From the NCBI RefSeq assembly GCF_023973165.1, contig NZ_CP099547.1:620001-684000 (forward strand): DNA of 64,000 nt, given 5' to 3'. Both the position numbers and the translations under genes were made by a program. The notes under the pieces were generated by a model that worked only from the letters and a program-made list of their open reading frames with translations, had not been told where the DNA came from and made no database searches. Positions within the stretch are counted from its first letter, which is position 1. Every line of letters begins with the position of its first letter. Shown piece by piece: positions 46,101-53,869 of this stretch. This DNA comes from Arcanobacterium pinnipediorum. GTDB lineage: Bacteria; Actinomycetota; Actinomycetes; Actinomycetales; Actinomycetaceae.

Positions 46101-46970
46101 ATGGCAAACTACACTGTTGCTGATATTAAGGCTCTTCGTGAGAAGACCGGCGCCGGCATGCTCGATGTCAAGAAGGCTTTGGCTGACGCTGACGGCGATA
46201 CCGCTAAGGCTGAAGAACTGCTACGCCTAAAGGGCCTCAAGGTTGCTGCAAAGCGCGAAGGCCGCACCGCAAGTGCAGGTCTTGTTCTTTCTAAGATTGT
46301 TGACTCTGAGGAAGGCCAGACCGGCTACATTCTCGAAGCTAACTCTGAGACTGACTTCGTTGCAAAGAACGAAAAGTTCATTGCTTTCGCTGAGGAAATT
46401 CTCCAAGCCGCTGTTAACTCCAAGTCCACCTCCGTTGAGGAACTCCTTGGTGTTGCACTCGAAGAAGGCACTGTTAAAGATCGCATTGACACCTTCACCG
46501 GTGTTATTGGCGAAAAGCTTGCAATTAGCTCCCTCGAAGTTCTCTCCGGTGAGCATGTTGAAGCTTACATGCACCGCACTGCAACCGATCTTCCACCACA
46601 GGTTGCGGTTCTCGTAGCTACTGACAAGGCTGGCAGCGAAGTTGCACACGATGTTGCAGTTCACGTTGCAGCTATGAATCCACAGTACTTGGCCGAAGCA
46701 GATGTCCCAGCTGAGGTTGTGGAAAACGAGCGTCGCATCGCTACCGAAATCACTATCGCAGAAGGCAAGCCAGAAGCTGCCGTGGCAAAGATCGTAGAAG
46801 GTCGCCTCAAGGGCTTCTTCAAGCAGATTACGCTTGTTGATCAAGCATTTGCTCGTGATCCGAAGCTCTCGGTTGGTCAAGTTGTTGACGCTGCTGGCGG
46901 CAAGGTCACTGGTTTCAAGCGCGTTCGCGTAGGCGAAGCTGCTGCAGCAGCTGCCAGCGACGCTGAGTGA
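46101..46970 (+). CDS. tsf: Translation elongation factor Ts
   Basis: EF-Ts exchanges GDP on EF-Tu. The N-terminal UBA-like domain reads IKALREKTGAGMLDVKKAL, and SETDFVAKNEKF is the diagnostic core motif. The 289-aa length is typical of actinobacteria. It lies 27 bases after rpsB and ends at a strong terminator. The usual next gene, pyrH, is displaced by about 13.8 kb. Confidence 0.97.
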   Translation: MANYTVADIKALREKTGAGMLDVKKALADADGDTAKAEELLRLKGLKVAAKREGRTASAGLVLSKIVDSEEGQTGYILEANSETDFVAKNEKFIAFAEEILQAAVNSKSTSVEELLGVALEEGTVKDRIDTFTGVIGEKLAISSLEVLSGEHVEAYMHRTATDLPPQVAVLVATDKAGSEVAHDVAVHVAAMNPQYLAEADVPAEVVENERRIATEITIAEGKPEAAVAKIVEGRLKGFFKQITLVDQAFARDPKLSVGQVVDAAGGKVTGFKRVRVGEAAAAAASDAE

Positions 46971-47029
46971 GCTAGAAGCTAGGAAACTCTTCGGAGTTCA
47001 ACATAGCTTATAGCTAGATACTTACTCTC

Positions 47030-47067
47030 AATAATGGCGAGGTTGAAAAACCTCGCCATTATTGTTT
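47030..47067 (+). terminator. Rho-independent terminator of rpsB-tsf
   Basis: AATAATGGCGAGGTT and AACCTCGCCATTATT form a perfect 15-bp stem over a 4-base loop, followed by GTTT. Confidence 0.88.
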
Positions 47068-47190
47068 CTATTCGCGGGACACCCACTCCGATAAGGTTTT
47101 GAGATTGAGCAGGACCTTTCGCAGGGGAGGGTAACTTGCGACTTATTGGTGGCATATATACTCCAAGGTACTAATTGTGATGAGAGTGTT

Positions 47191-47815
47191 GTGGAGCGAC
47201 GTGTTGTTATGGCCGACGTTGCCAAGCTTGCTAAAGTATCTTCGCAAACTGTCTCACGCGTGTTGTCCGGTAAAGGCACAGTCCGCCCAGAAACTGAACG
47301 GCGCGTGCGGAATGCTATCGAATATTTAGGCTATCAACCTTCCATTGCAGGGTAGATGCTGGCTTCAGGCACCTCAAAAGCCATCGGTATGCTCACGATT
47401 GGTAATCTTCCCTATGGTCGTATGTAGGCGTTTTATGCCTTTGAACGTCTGGCGTGCGCCAACGGACATTACGTTATGCCGGCAACCTTCACATCTTATG
47501 AAATCGATGATCTAATCGAGGCTATTCATTACTTTCGCCAGGCAAGCATCCGGTCACTGGTGATCGTCGGACAGCGCGTTGAATTAATGAAAGAAATCAT
47601 CCCGCACATCAAAGTGTCCACAGTTGTCGCAATAAATACTGATCTATGGTTTGATCACCTCTCGGTTGTGTAAATAGATCAGGTTACGAGCATGTCAAAA
47701 GATACGCTCATACATATGGGGTGCGGGTGCGGATCATATTGTTCTCCTTTGTGCCGGAGATTCCCGACGTCGATGCAATCTTGCGTCAGCAGGCTTATGC
47801 TGATTTTGCGAACGT
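47191..47815 (+). pseudogene. Broken LacI-family transcriptional regulator
   Basis: The frame from GTG 47191 starts with a clear LacI helix-turn-helix (MADVAKLAKVSSQTVSRVLS, then VRNAIEYLGYQPS). In-frame stops lie at 47353 (TAG), 47425 (TAG) and 47671 (TAA). Beyond that, shifted frames still read like the effector domain (HIVLLCAG, then DVDAILRQQAYADF). The homology ends exactly where the IS3 copy begins at 47816. The gene is inactive through several independent lesions plus the IS insertion. The rest of it is not found in the window. Confidence 0.85.
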
Positions 47816-48415
47816 TGAAGTGTCCTAGGTTTTCTTGCGTTTGAGAGGATGGGAAATGTTTATCATGCCGAAGAAATTTGTTTCGGATGCTAAGGGTCGG
47901 GTTGTTCGTCTTATTGAAGATCGGATCCTTGCAGAAGGACTAACTATTAGTGCTGCGTGCCAGGTTGTGGCACTTAAGCTTGGGGTTTCGTGGTACTCGG
48001 GGCGTTAATGGGTTCAATAATCACGGCGTTCGGGTGGGGTTAGACGGGCTTAAGAAGAGGTTATTACGGAAAATGCTCGGCTGGGCCGAGAAATCTAGGA
48101 GCTACGTGATACGAATGAGGTCAGATAAGCTGCGTCAGCTTTTTTCGCGTCCGAACTTGGCTCGTGGGTGTTGGGAAATGATTGCGTTTATTGATGAACA
48201 TAAGGATCGTTTCGCATGTAGTGTTTCATGTGCGTGACGTTGAATTAAGTATCGTGAGGGAGGATTCATTACCTTTCGTGGCTATTGTTATGCCAGGTCG
48301 GTTCTGTTAAGCGCTCGAGCCAGACGTGATAGTGATCTTGTGAGGATTATGCGTGGATATTCATGCCTCGAATTATGGTGTGTATGGGGTGCGTAAGATG
48401 TGGCGTGCTTTAGGG
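47816..48415 (+). mobile_element. IS3-family element, copy 1, 5' part only, decayed
   Basis: The left inverted repeat TGAAGTGTCCTAGGTTTTCT starts at 47816. OrfA begins at ATG 47867 (MPKKFVSDAKGRVVRLIEDR, helix-turn-helix type) and decays after about 45 codons. The start of OrfB (WEMIAFIDEHKDRF) is recognisable at 48170-48215. The element is cut at 48415. Bases 48019-48415 appear identical, by eye, to 52756-53152 in copy 2, while OrfA between about 47890 and 47965 is clearly diverged from it. No functional transposase remains. Confidence 0.85.
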
Positions 48416-48419
48416 GGTG

Positions 48420-48625
48420 TGAAGTGTCCCAGGTTTTGTTCCGTTTGAGTAGATGGGCATAGTCTGGACTATGCCAAAGAAATTTGATCAGGATGCGAAG
48501 GACCTTATCGTCCGCACGGGTGAAGACCGTATTCTTGGCTAGAGGGCCTGTCGTTGCAGGCGCCTGTCAGGTGGTCGCACCCAAGCTGGGTGTCTCGAAT
48601 CTCTATCGGCTGTCTGCTCCTCAGC
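48420..48625 (+). mobile_element. IS3-family element, copy 3, short 5' fragment
   Basis: A third, more diverged left end TGAAGTGTCCCAGGTTTTGT begins at 48420, followed by an OrfA start at ATG 48471 (MPKKFDQDAKDLIVRTGEDR) that soon hits TAG. OrfA-like sequence in shifted frames (GACQVVAPKLGVSNLYRL) continues to about 48625. It appears to have inserted into or recombined with copy 1, truncating that copy. Confidence 0.75.
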
Positions 48626-48645
48626 GGGCGGGGCTCGCCGTAGAC

Positions 48646-48693
48646 AAAAACAGCGAATCAAACAGGATATTACCTGCTTGATTCGCTGTTTTT
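48646..48693 (-). terminator. Terminator of the 48.7-49.6 kb minus-strand cassette
   Basis: AAAAACAGCGAATCAAACAGG pairs with the opposite arm (48673-48693) over 21 bp with one mismatch and a 6-base loop, with T-runs on both strands. It lies 16 bases beyond the stop of the small membrane-protein gene. Confidence 0.88.
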
Positions 48694-48708
48694 AGATGAC
48701 AACAGAAT

Positions 48709-48984
48709 TTATAGGTTTTTGCCATTGTTCTGGGAGGGGCTATGGAGCTTTCTGTTACGCTTTTCTCGACGGTCTTTAAAGATGGTGATCGCGAGGCCGC
48801 CGCATAACACCAAAAGTCCAACGAGGTAGGAAATGACAAACTCTTTCAAGCCCGCGTGACTTCCGCTGATAATCCAGTCGATGCCGCCAAGATATAGTGC
48901 AAAAGGTAACGGGATGGCAAGAATGACTGTAATCGTAAAGGCGAGAGCGAGCGGTTTAGGTAAAACCTTATTATTTCTTTTCAT
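48709..48984 (-). CDS. Small two-span membrane protein, candidate immunity protein
   Basis: The 91-aa product has spans at about 12-33 (ALAFTITVILAIPLPFALYLGG) and 46-67 (FVISYLVGLLVLCGGLAITIF) and a basic, polar tail. It follows the secreted-protein gene by 39 bases on the same strand and the pair ends at a strong terminator. Small multi-span membrane proteins next to secreted peptide genes often confer self-immunity to bacteriocins. I do not recognise a named family. Ribosome-binding sequence before ATG 48984 is weak. Confidence 0.6.
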   Translation of the reverse strand: MKRNNKVLPKPLALAFTITVILAIPLPFALYLGGIDWIISGSHAGLKEFVISYLVGLLVLCGGLAITIFKDRREKRNRKLHSPSQNNGKNL

Positions 48985-49023
48985 CTATTTTCACCAAATT
49001 TCCCCTAAGGCGCATTTCCCGAC

Positions 49024-49596
49024 TTACCATGCGATCTGGCCAGGTAATCCTCCCGGCAAGGCCTTGGCGGCAATCTTTTTAATCACAAAGGAGGCCCCTT
49101 TTTTTCCAAGAAGTCTTGTTAGGTTGCGGTGCATAATAGAGGAGGCAACTTTCCATTGATGTGATTTTAGGGCGTTACGGACTTGACTATCGAACGCCCT
49201 CTTAAGAACGTCCAATCCGAAGCTTTGCGCTAATCCGCTACCTACGCATGACGCGAAAGAGTTCCAGTCTTGTGTCGTTATGGTTCCTGGACGTATAGGA
49301 GCATCAGAACCCACTATTAAACTATCGTAAGCGCCCTTATCTCCAAACTTTGCAAAGTCTTCACTCATCTGATTGAGGAGATAAACTGTTTCCGGATCAT
49401 CAGTGCCAAAGAGTAGAATGTCCTGCACAGACGGCTCCGGATAGCGTGCGGATGACTCAGCTTGGATTGTCGTACCGTGAAGCGATAGGCTCTGGTTGGA
49501 TGAATGTAGTTCTGTCGCGTTGGCACTACCTGTTGACCCGACTGCAAGAAGGATTGCCAGAATTGTAGCAACTGCCGATTGGACTGCCGACTTCAT
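49024..49596 (-). CDS. Secreted protein with hydrophobic basic C-terminus, candidate bacteriocin precursor
   Basis: The 190-aa product starts with a signal peptide (SAVATILAILLAVGSTGSANA, cut after about residue 27). A middle segment QDILLFGTDDPETVYLL recalls the LFG-type segment of SdpC-like toxin precursors. The C-terminal 80 residues (from WNSFASCVGSGLAQSFGL) are hydrophobic, then amphipathic and basic (LLGKKGASFVIKKIAAKALPGGLPGQIAW). This layout fits a membrane-active peptide released from a precursor. Its neighbour is a two-span membrane protein. No processing or export genes are beside it. The family link is suggestive, not established. Confidence 0.55.
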   Translation of the reverse strand: MKSAVQSAVATILAILLAVGSTGSANATELHSSNQSLSLHGTTIQAESSARYPEPSVQDILLFGTDDPETVYLLNQMSEDFAKFGDKGAYDSLIVGSDAPIRPGTITTQDWNSFASCVGSGLAQSFGLDVLKRAFDSQVRNALKSHQWKVASSIMHRNLTRLLGKKGASFVIKKIAAKALPGGLPGQIAW

Positions 49597-49774
49597 TGTT
49601 GGTATGGTGTTTACTTTCAGTTCTCTTCATACTTCAATACTTCGACCTTAAGTTCAGCTTCGTTCTTGTCTCAAGCGTCGAAAAGGTAGAGTTAGTATGT
49701 AGGGAAAATTTTAATATTAATCGAAGATTTAGTCTATTATATCTAAAGATGGCACCAGCCGAGGTGTCCGGCGT

Positions 49775-50161
49775 GTGCGAGCGGGAGCGAAGCTTGATGC
49801 GTTGAATGAGAAGCTCGCAGCAGGCCGCTCGGCTACTCGGCTGGAAGATCCACTCAATGAGCCATTCGACTTCATTGGTGCCGATATTGGTGATGGTGTG
49901 GTGCTTGCTGGTGAAGTGATGCCCGAACCGTCGGATTATCTTTCTGAGGTTCAGCGTGATAATAAACCCCTTGGTGCTGAGCTAGTTTACCGGGAAACGT
50001 GGCAGTGGCTTGATGTACGTGGCTGTTCGCAGTTTGTGGCCCCGCGCTTGATTGAATCGTATGCGCAGGTGAATGTGTATTGGTATGAGATTTATAAGAT
50101 TGTGCGCGCTACGTGTACGAGTGAATATTCGGGCGGCACTGTACTAGGTACTCAGTGCTGA
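49775..50161 (+). pseudogene. Remnant of a phage terminase small subunit-like gene
   Basis: The 128-residue frame has AELVYRETWQWLDVRGCSQFVAPRLIESYA, which resembles the P27-type small terminase pattern (…WLxxRGCxxLVxPxLIExYAxxxxRW). There is no ribosome-binding site, the N-terminus looks truncated, and a large-terminase remnant follows immediately. It may still be an open frame but is most likely a relic of a prophage or integrative element. Confidence 0.5.
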
Positions 50162-50199
50162 GGCGTATGTGATTGCATCATGATTTTGGAGATCGCAAG

Positions 50200-50630
50200 A
50201 CAATCTCAAACTCCGCGTTGTCCGTGGCCACGTGTCCTATGACCTGTGGTAGCAGCAAGGTTTTCTGCAGATCGCGGAAGGTAATGTAGTCCACTACGGC
50301 GCGATTGAAGGCTTCATCGAAGGGCTCGGTTTTTCCGTTGTACCGTTCGGGCAGGGCTTCAAAGACATGAGTCCACCGCCGAAAGAACTGATGAAACTCG
50401 CCCTCGAAGGATGGCTCGCTCACGGCGCCCATCCGGTCCTGTCGTGGATGGTGGGCAACATTTACGTGCGTACCGACCCGGCCGGCAACATCAAACCTGA
50501 AAAACAAAAACCCACCGAGAAGATCGACGGTGTGGTCGCTACGATCATGGCACTCGACCGTGCAATCAGATGCGGCCAAAGAACCATGAACGGCAGCATC
50601 TACGATCAGCGTGAGCTACCTGTTTTGTAG
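50200..50630 (+). pseudogene. Remnant of a phage terminase large subunit
   Basis: One frame reads SYDLW-stop-QQGFLQIAEGNVVHYGAIE, then FGQGFKDMSPPPKELMKLAL, HPVLSWMVGN and DPAGNIKPEKQKPTEKIDGVV. These are C-terminal nuclease-region motifs of the large terminase that packages phage DNA. A TAG at 50250 interrupts the frame, a piece of the middle is missing, and the front two thirds of the gene are absent. With the small-subunit remnant just upstream, this marks a degraded prophage. Confidence 0.8.
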
Positions 50631-50669
50631 GATAACGAGAATTTCCCGTTTACAGCACAATGTGAGATA

Positions 50670-50688
50670 CGTTATTATATTAATAACG
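50670..50688 (+). promoter_or_regulatory. Palindromic candidate operator upstream of the second secreted-protein gene
   Basis: CGTTATTA-TAT-TAATAACG is a perfect 8-bp inverted repeat about 125 bases before ATG 50812. Its size and A/T-rich nature suit a regulator site. No regulator gene is beside it. Confidence 0.4.
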
Positions 50689-50811
50689 GTATTTAAGCAA
50701 CGAAAGTTGTTGCGCAAATGCTGTTTCACTGCAGCGAGCACTGGCGCTTACTGCGGCACAGAGGTTGCCGACATGATGCCGACAACGAGATAAATATAAA
50801 GGAGGAGAAAA

Positions 50812-51348
50812 ATGAAAATCCGCAATATGGTTATTGGGGCCTCTGTAAGTTTGGCACTCGGATTGGCAGGTACCGGTGTAGCTGCTGCTAGCGTGAGTGA
50901 GGGGAGCGGTATTTCGATTCCAGTAGTCTCGACATCGGTTAACTTAAATTCGACTTCGCCTTCGCTGAGTGACGCAGAACTTGACCGTCTTATTCTGGCG
51001 TTAGATAGAGTTCCAGAAAACTTAAGGAATGCGAACCCGAGGACAACGCCGAATTATGAGGGGCAGCTTTCTCGAACGCTGAACGGAATGAGTGTTGGAG
51101 GGATAGCTACTCGAGCATCGTGGTGGCAGTGTGGTGGTGAGGTAGCAAGTATAATTTTTCAGTATGGCCTTCCTGTGGGCAAAGTACTCAAATGGTTGAA
51201 AGAGGCACGGAAAATTTGGGGTGGTGTAAGCGGCATTTGGAGAGCCATTAAAAGTGGAGCAGCCCTTGCTGAGATTGGCGAGGAAGGTGCTCAAGCTCTC
51301 GAGATGATCCTCGGATTTGATGGGGTAATTTCCGCTTGCTTCGGGTGA
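50812..51348 (+). CDS. Secreted protein with Trp/Gly-rich hydrophobic C-terminus, candidate bacteriocin precursor
   Basis: The 178-aa product has a signal peptide ending near residue 26 (SLALGLAGTGVAAA). A polar, Ser/Asn-rich segment spans about 30-100. The C-terminal 75 residues start at WWQCGGEVASIIFQYGLPVG and continue as amphipathic helix (KVLKWLKEARKIWGGVSGIW), ending in ACFG. Cys residues at both ends of this domain could form a disulfide. The excellent AAGGAGGAG ribosome-binding site implies strong expression. A four-span membrane protein follows 15 bases later. I read this as a class of membrane-active bacteriocin plus immunity, by inference. Confidence 0.55.
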   Translation: MKIRNMVIGASVSLALGLAGTGVAAASVSEGSGISIPVVSTSVNLNSTSPSLSDAELDRLILALDRVPENLRNANPRTTPNYEGQLSRTLNGMSVGGIATRASWWQCGGEVASIIFQYGLPVGKVLKWLKEARKIWGGVSGIWRAIKSGAALAEIGEEGAQALEMILGFDGVISACFG

Positions 51349-51363
51349 GAATGGAGAAGTGAT

Positions 51364-51840
51364 ATGGATACTTCGTGGAAGCCTGTCCCGTTTTCTTACG
51401 CCTGGTGGGGGCATATAATCACCGGATTTATTATTGGTTTATGTGTTTTCATAGTCTCTGGCATTGTGTTTTGGCTAATACCCTACAAGATGCCTGTGCG
51501 TCTATTGATAATTATTGTGGGATTAAGCGTGGTTGTTTGCGAAACACTATCGACCATGTTTGATCAGTTTTACGCAAGAAAAAAGAAACATAATTCTCCA
51601 GGTGGTTGGCGACCCATATTTGTAAAGCTTTTTCTGTTAGCAATTACCTATTTCGCAGCGTCGTACGTGCTAATTAGCTCTCTGGCGTCGGCAGGGATCA
51701 TGGTAGTGCTCGCAATAGCTGTGGAGCTGGTATCTGTCATCTTGCTGAGGGTTTGGGAACCGGGGATGAATGATGAAGAAATACGTGAAGCATGGCGAGG
51801 TACCGCAGAGGCCGCTAAACGGGTGATGATGGAAGAGTGA
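51364..51840 (+). CDS. Four-span membrane protein, candidate immunity protein
   Basis: The 158-aa product has hydrophobic segments at about 18-40, 45-65, 85-105 and 108-127, with a basic loop between spans 2 and 3 and an acidic C-terminal tail (NDEEIREAWRGTAEAA). It is in operon with the secreted protein upstream (GGAGAAG before ATG). Its size and location match bacteriocin immunity proteins, but no named family is recognised. Confidence 0.6.
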   Translation: MDTSWKPVPFSYAWWGHIITGFIIGLCVFIVSGIVFWLIPYKMPVRLLIIIVGLSVVVCETLSTMFDQFYARKKKHNSPGGWRPIFVKLFLLAITYFAASYVLISSLASAGIMVVLAIAVELVSVILLRVWEPGMNDEEIREAWRGTAEAAKRVMMEE

Positions 51841-52179
51841 GGCGTGGATGCTGTGACAAAAGATGTAGAGGAATTGAACCTTGATTGATTGGAAGTAGCA
51901 ATGGACGCAGGCGATTACGATGCCCAATACAATATGCTCGAAACCCGACGTAAGAAAGCCACCAAGAAATACGCACGTACCGTTGACGAAATCACCAACC
52001 GTCAAAACCGTCTCGCACAAGCTAAAGCAATACACGACTACCTCGCCCCCCAATCACCCCTAGAATACTCCGACGACGCATGGAATCTACTCGTCAACCA
52101 TGCAGTAGTCAACGAACACGGCAGTATCCACATTGTGTTTAAAGCCCAGGAACAATATGTAATCGCATCTAAAGGCTAG
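51841..52179 (+). pseudogene. C-terminal remnant of a large serine recombinase
   Basis: The frame reads DVEELNLD-stop-LEVAMDAGDYDAQYNMLETR, then KYARTVDEITNRQ and a C-terminal block with SDDAWNLLVNHAVV and GSIHIVFKAQEQY. This is the pattern of the coiled-coil and C-terminal part of phage or ICE serine integrases. The catalytic and zinc-ribbon portions are missing and a TGA at 51886 breaks the frame. It supports the idea that an integrative element once occupied this site. Confidence 0.65.
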
Positions 52180-52429
52180 AGCAATGGAACCATCTGTTTA
52201 ATTACCAACCATATCTATAAATGTTTTTTGGTTCTTCTAATTTTCCGTATTCAACCATTAAGACGCTCATTTTGATACAAAAATTTGGGCCAGGGATTAA
52301 CCCCTTGGGACGTGTTTTCTTTGGAAATACGTGGCTTTCAAAGGGTTTTCTTTTCCTGCGGTATGGCATTAGTCGGTGTAGTTAATGGCTGGTAAGCCGT
52401 GAAAACTGAGATGCGGGGCGTTCTTGACC

Positions 52430-52551
52430 GAGAACACCGATATTTTTCCCGACGGGCAAGATGTATTCATATCCGGAACCCTCAATGAAGCTTCAACACC
52501 AATAGTGATTGAAGCTACCAACGTTGGTCTACCAGTGATCTAGGGGCGTAA
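52430..52551 (+). pseudogene. Possible remnant of a glycosyltransferase gene
   Basis: About 35 codons before the IS left end read GQDVFISGTLNEASTPIV and then IEATNVGLPVI-stop. This resembles the nucleotide-sugar-binding segment of GT-B glycosyltransferases (…NEAxPxVxxEAxAxGLPVI…). The rest of the gene is missing. The preceding 250 bases (52180-52430) hold nothing I can identify. Confidence 0.35.
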
Positions 52552-53869
52552 TGAAGTGTCCTAGGTTTTCTTGCGTTTGAGAGGATGGGAAATGTTTATC
52601 ATGCCAAAGAAATTTGTTTCGGATGCTAAGGATCGGGTGGTCCGGCTTGTCGAAGATAGGATCCTGAGCGAGGGGTTGACTATCTAGGCTGCTTGCCAAG
52701 CTATAGCACCCAAGCTTGGGGTTTCGTAGTACTCGGGGGTGGCAATGGGTTCAACAATCACGGCGTTCGGGTGGGGTTAGACGGGCTTAAGAAGAGGTTA
52801 TTACGGAAAATGCTCGGCTGGGCCGAGAAATCTAGGAGCTACGTGATACGAATGAGGTCAGATAAGCTGCGTCAGCTTTTTTCGCGTCCGAACTTGGCTC
52901 GTGGGTGTTGGGAAATGATTGCGTTTATTGATGAACATAAGGATCGTTTCGCATGTAGTGTTTCATGTGCGTGACGTTGAATTAAGTATCGTGAGGGAGG
53001 ATTCATTACCTTTCGTGGCTATTGTTATGCCAGGTCGGTTCTGTTAAGCGCTCGAGCCAGACGTGATAGTGATCTTGTGAGGATTATGCGTGGATATTCA
53101 TGCCTCGAATTATGGTGTGTATGGGGTGCGTAAGATGTGGCGTGCTTTAGGGCGTGCCTGGATCATGATTGGGTGTGAACAAACAGCTAGGTTTATGTGT
53201 TTAGCCGGGTTGTTAGGCAAAGGTAAAGGCCGATCCTCGGTGGTGAGTTGACTAAGAAGATGTGAAGATACTCGTCTTGATTTAGTTAATCGTCATTTCT
53301 GTGCCGTTAAACCCGGCTAGTTATGGGTGGGGCGATATTACGTATGGTCGAACACGTCAGGGGTTTGTGTATGCGGCTTTTGTTGTGGATGTTTTCAGCC
53401 CTAAGATCGTGGGGTGGGCGTTGTCGGATTCTATGCGAACCCAGGCTTTACCACTACAGGCGTTAAACCAAGTAATTGCTTGTGCGAAGGAGGTCAGCGG
53501 GCTAGTAGATCATAGTGATCATGGTTCCTAGTACGCTTCGATTGTATATAACGAGCACCTAGCACAGGGGAGGGATTATTCCCTCAACCGGTAGCGTGGG
53601 TGATAGCTACGATAATGCTTTAGCTGAGAATGTCAATGGTTGTTATAAAAACGAGCTTATTCATCCTCGTACATGGCAAGACGTACTCGAAGTGGAAATC
53701 GCTACTTTTGAATGGGTAAGTTGGTGGAATAAGACACGGCTACATCAAGCACTCGACTACCGCACACCACTCGAAGTTGAAAACGACTACTGGCACACCG
53801 TTAACACAACACAGAAAATACAAACACCAACCAGGGCAAAAGCCTAGGAAGAAAACCCGGTACACTTCA
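52552..53869 (+). mobile_element. IS3-family insertion sequence, copy 2, full length but decayed
   Basis: The ends TGAAGTGTCCTAGGTTTTCTT (52552) and the reverse complement of AAGAAAACCCGGTACACTTCA (ending 53869) match at 18 of 21 positions and carry the TG...CA tips of IS3 elements, giving 1318 bp. OrfA starts at ATG 52603. OrfB pieces include TRQGFVYAAFVVDVFSPKIVGWALSDSM (in part at 53340-53430) and the DDE-end GDSYDNALAENVNG (53597-). Several stops and shifts break both frames. No obvious target duplication is seen. Confidence 0.9.

Noticed and set aside
50178..50579. 133-codon minus-strand frame opposite the terminase remnant
   Set aside because: The plus strand has clear terminase motifs in the same stretch; the minus frame has none.
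47950..52974. Two small frames (47950-48237 and 52693-52974) with identical last 60 or so residues, looking like a duplicated small protein
   Set aside because: Both lie entirely inside the IS3 copies and cross the decayed OrfA/OrfB junction; the identity reflects the IS repeat, not a real gene.
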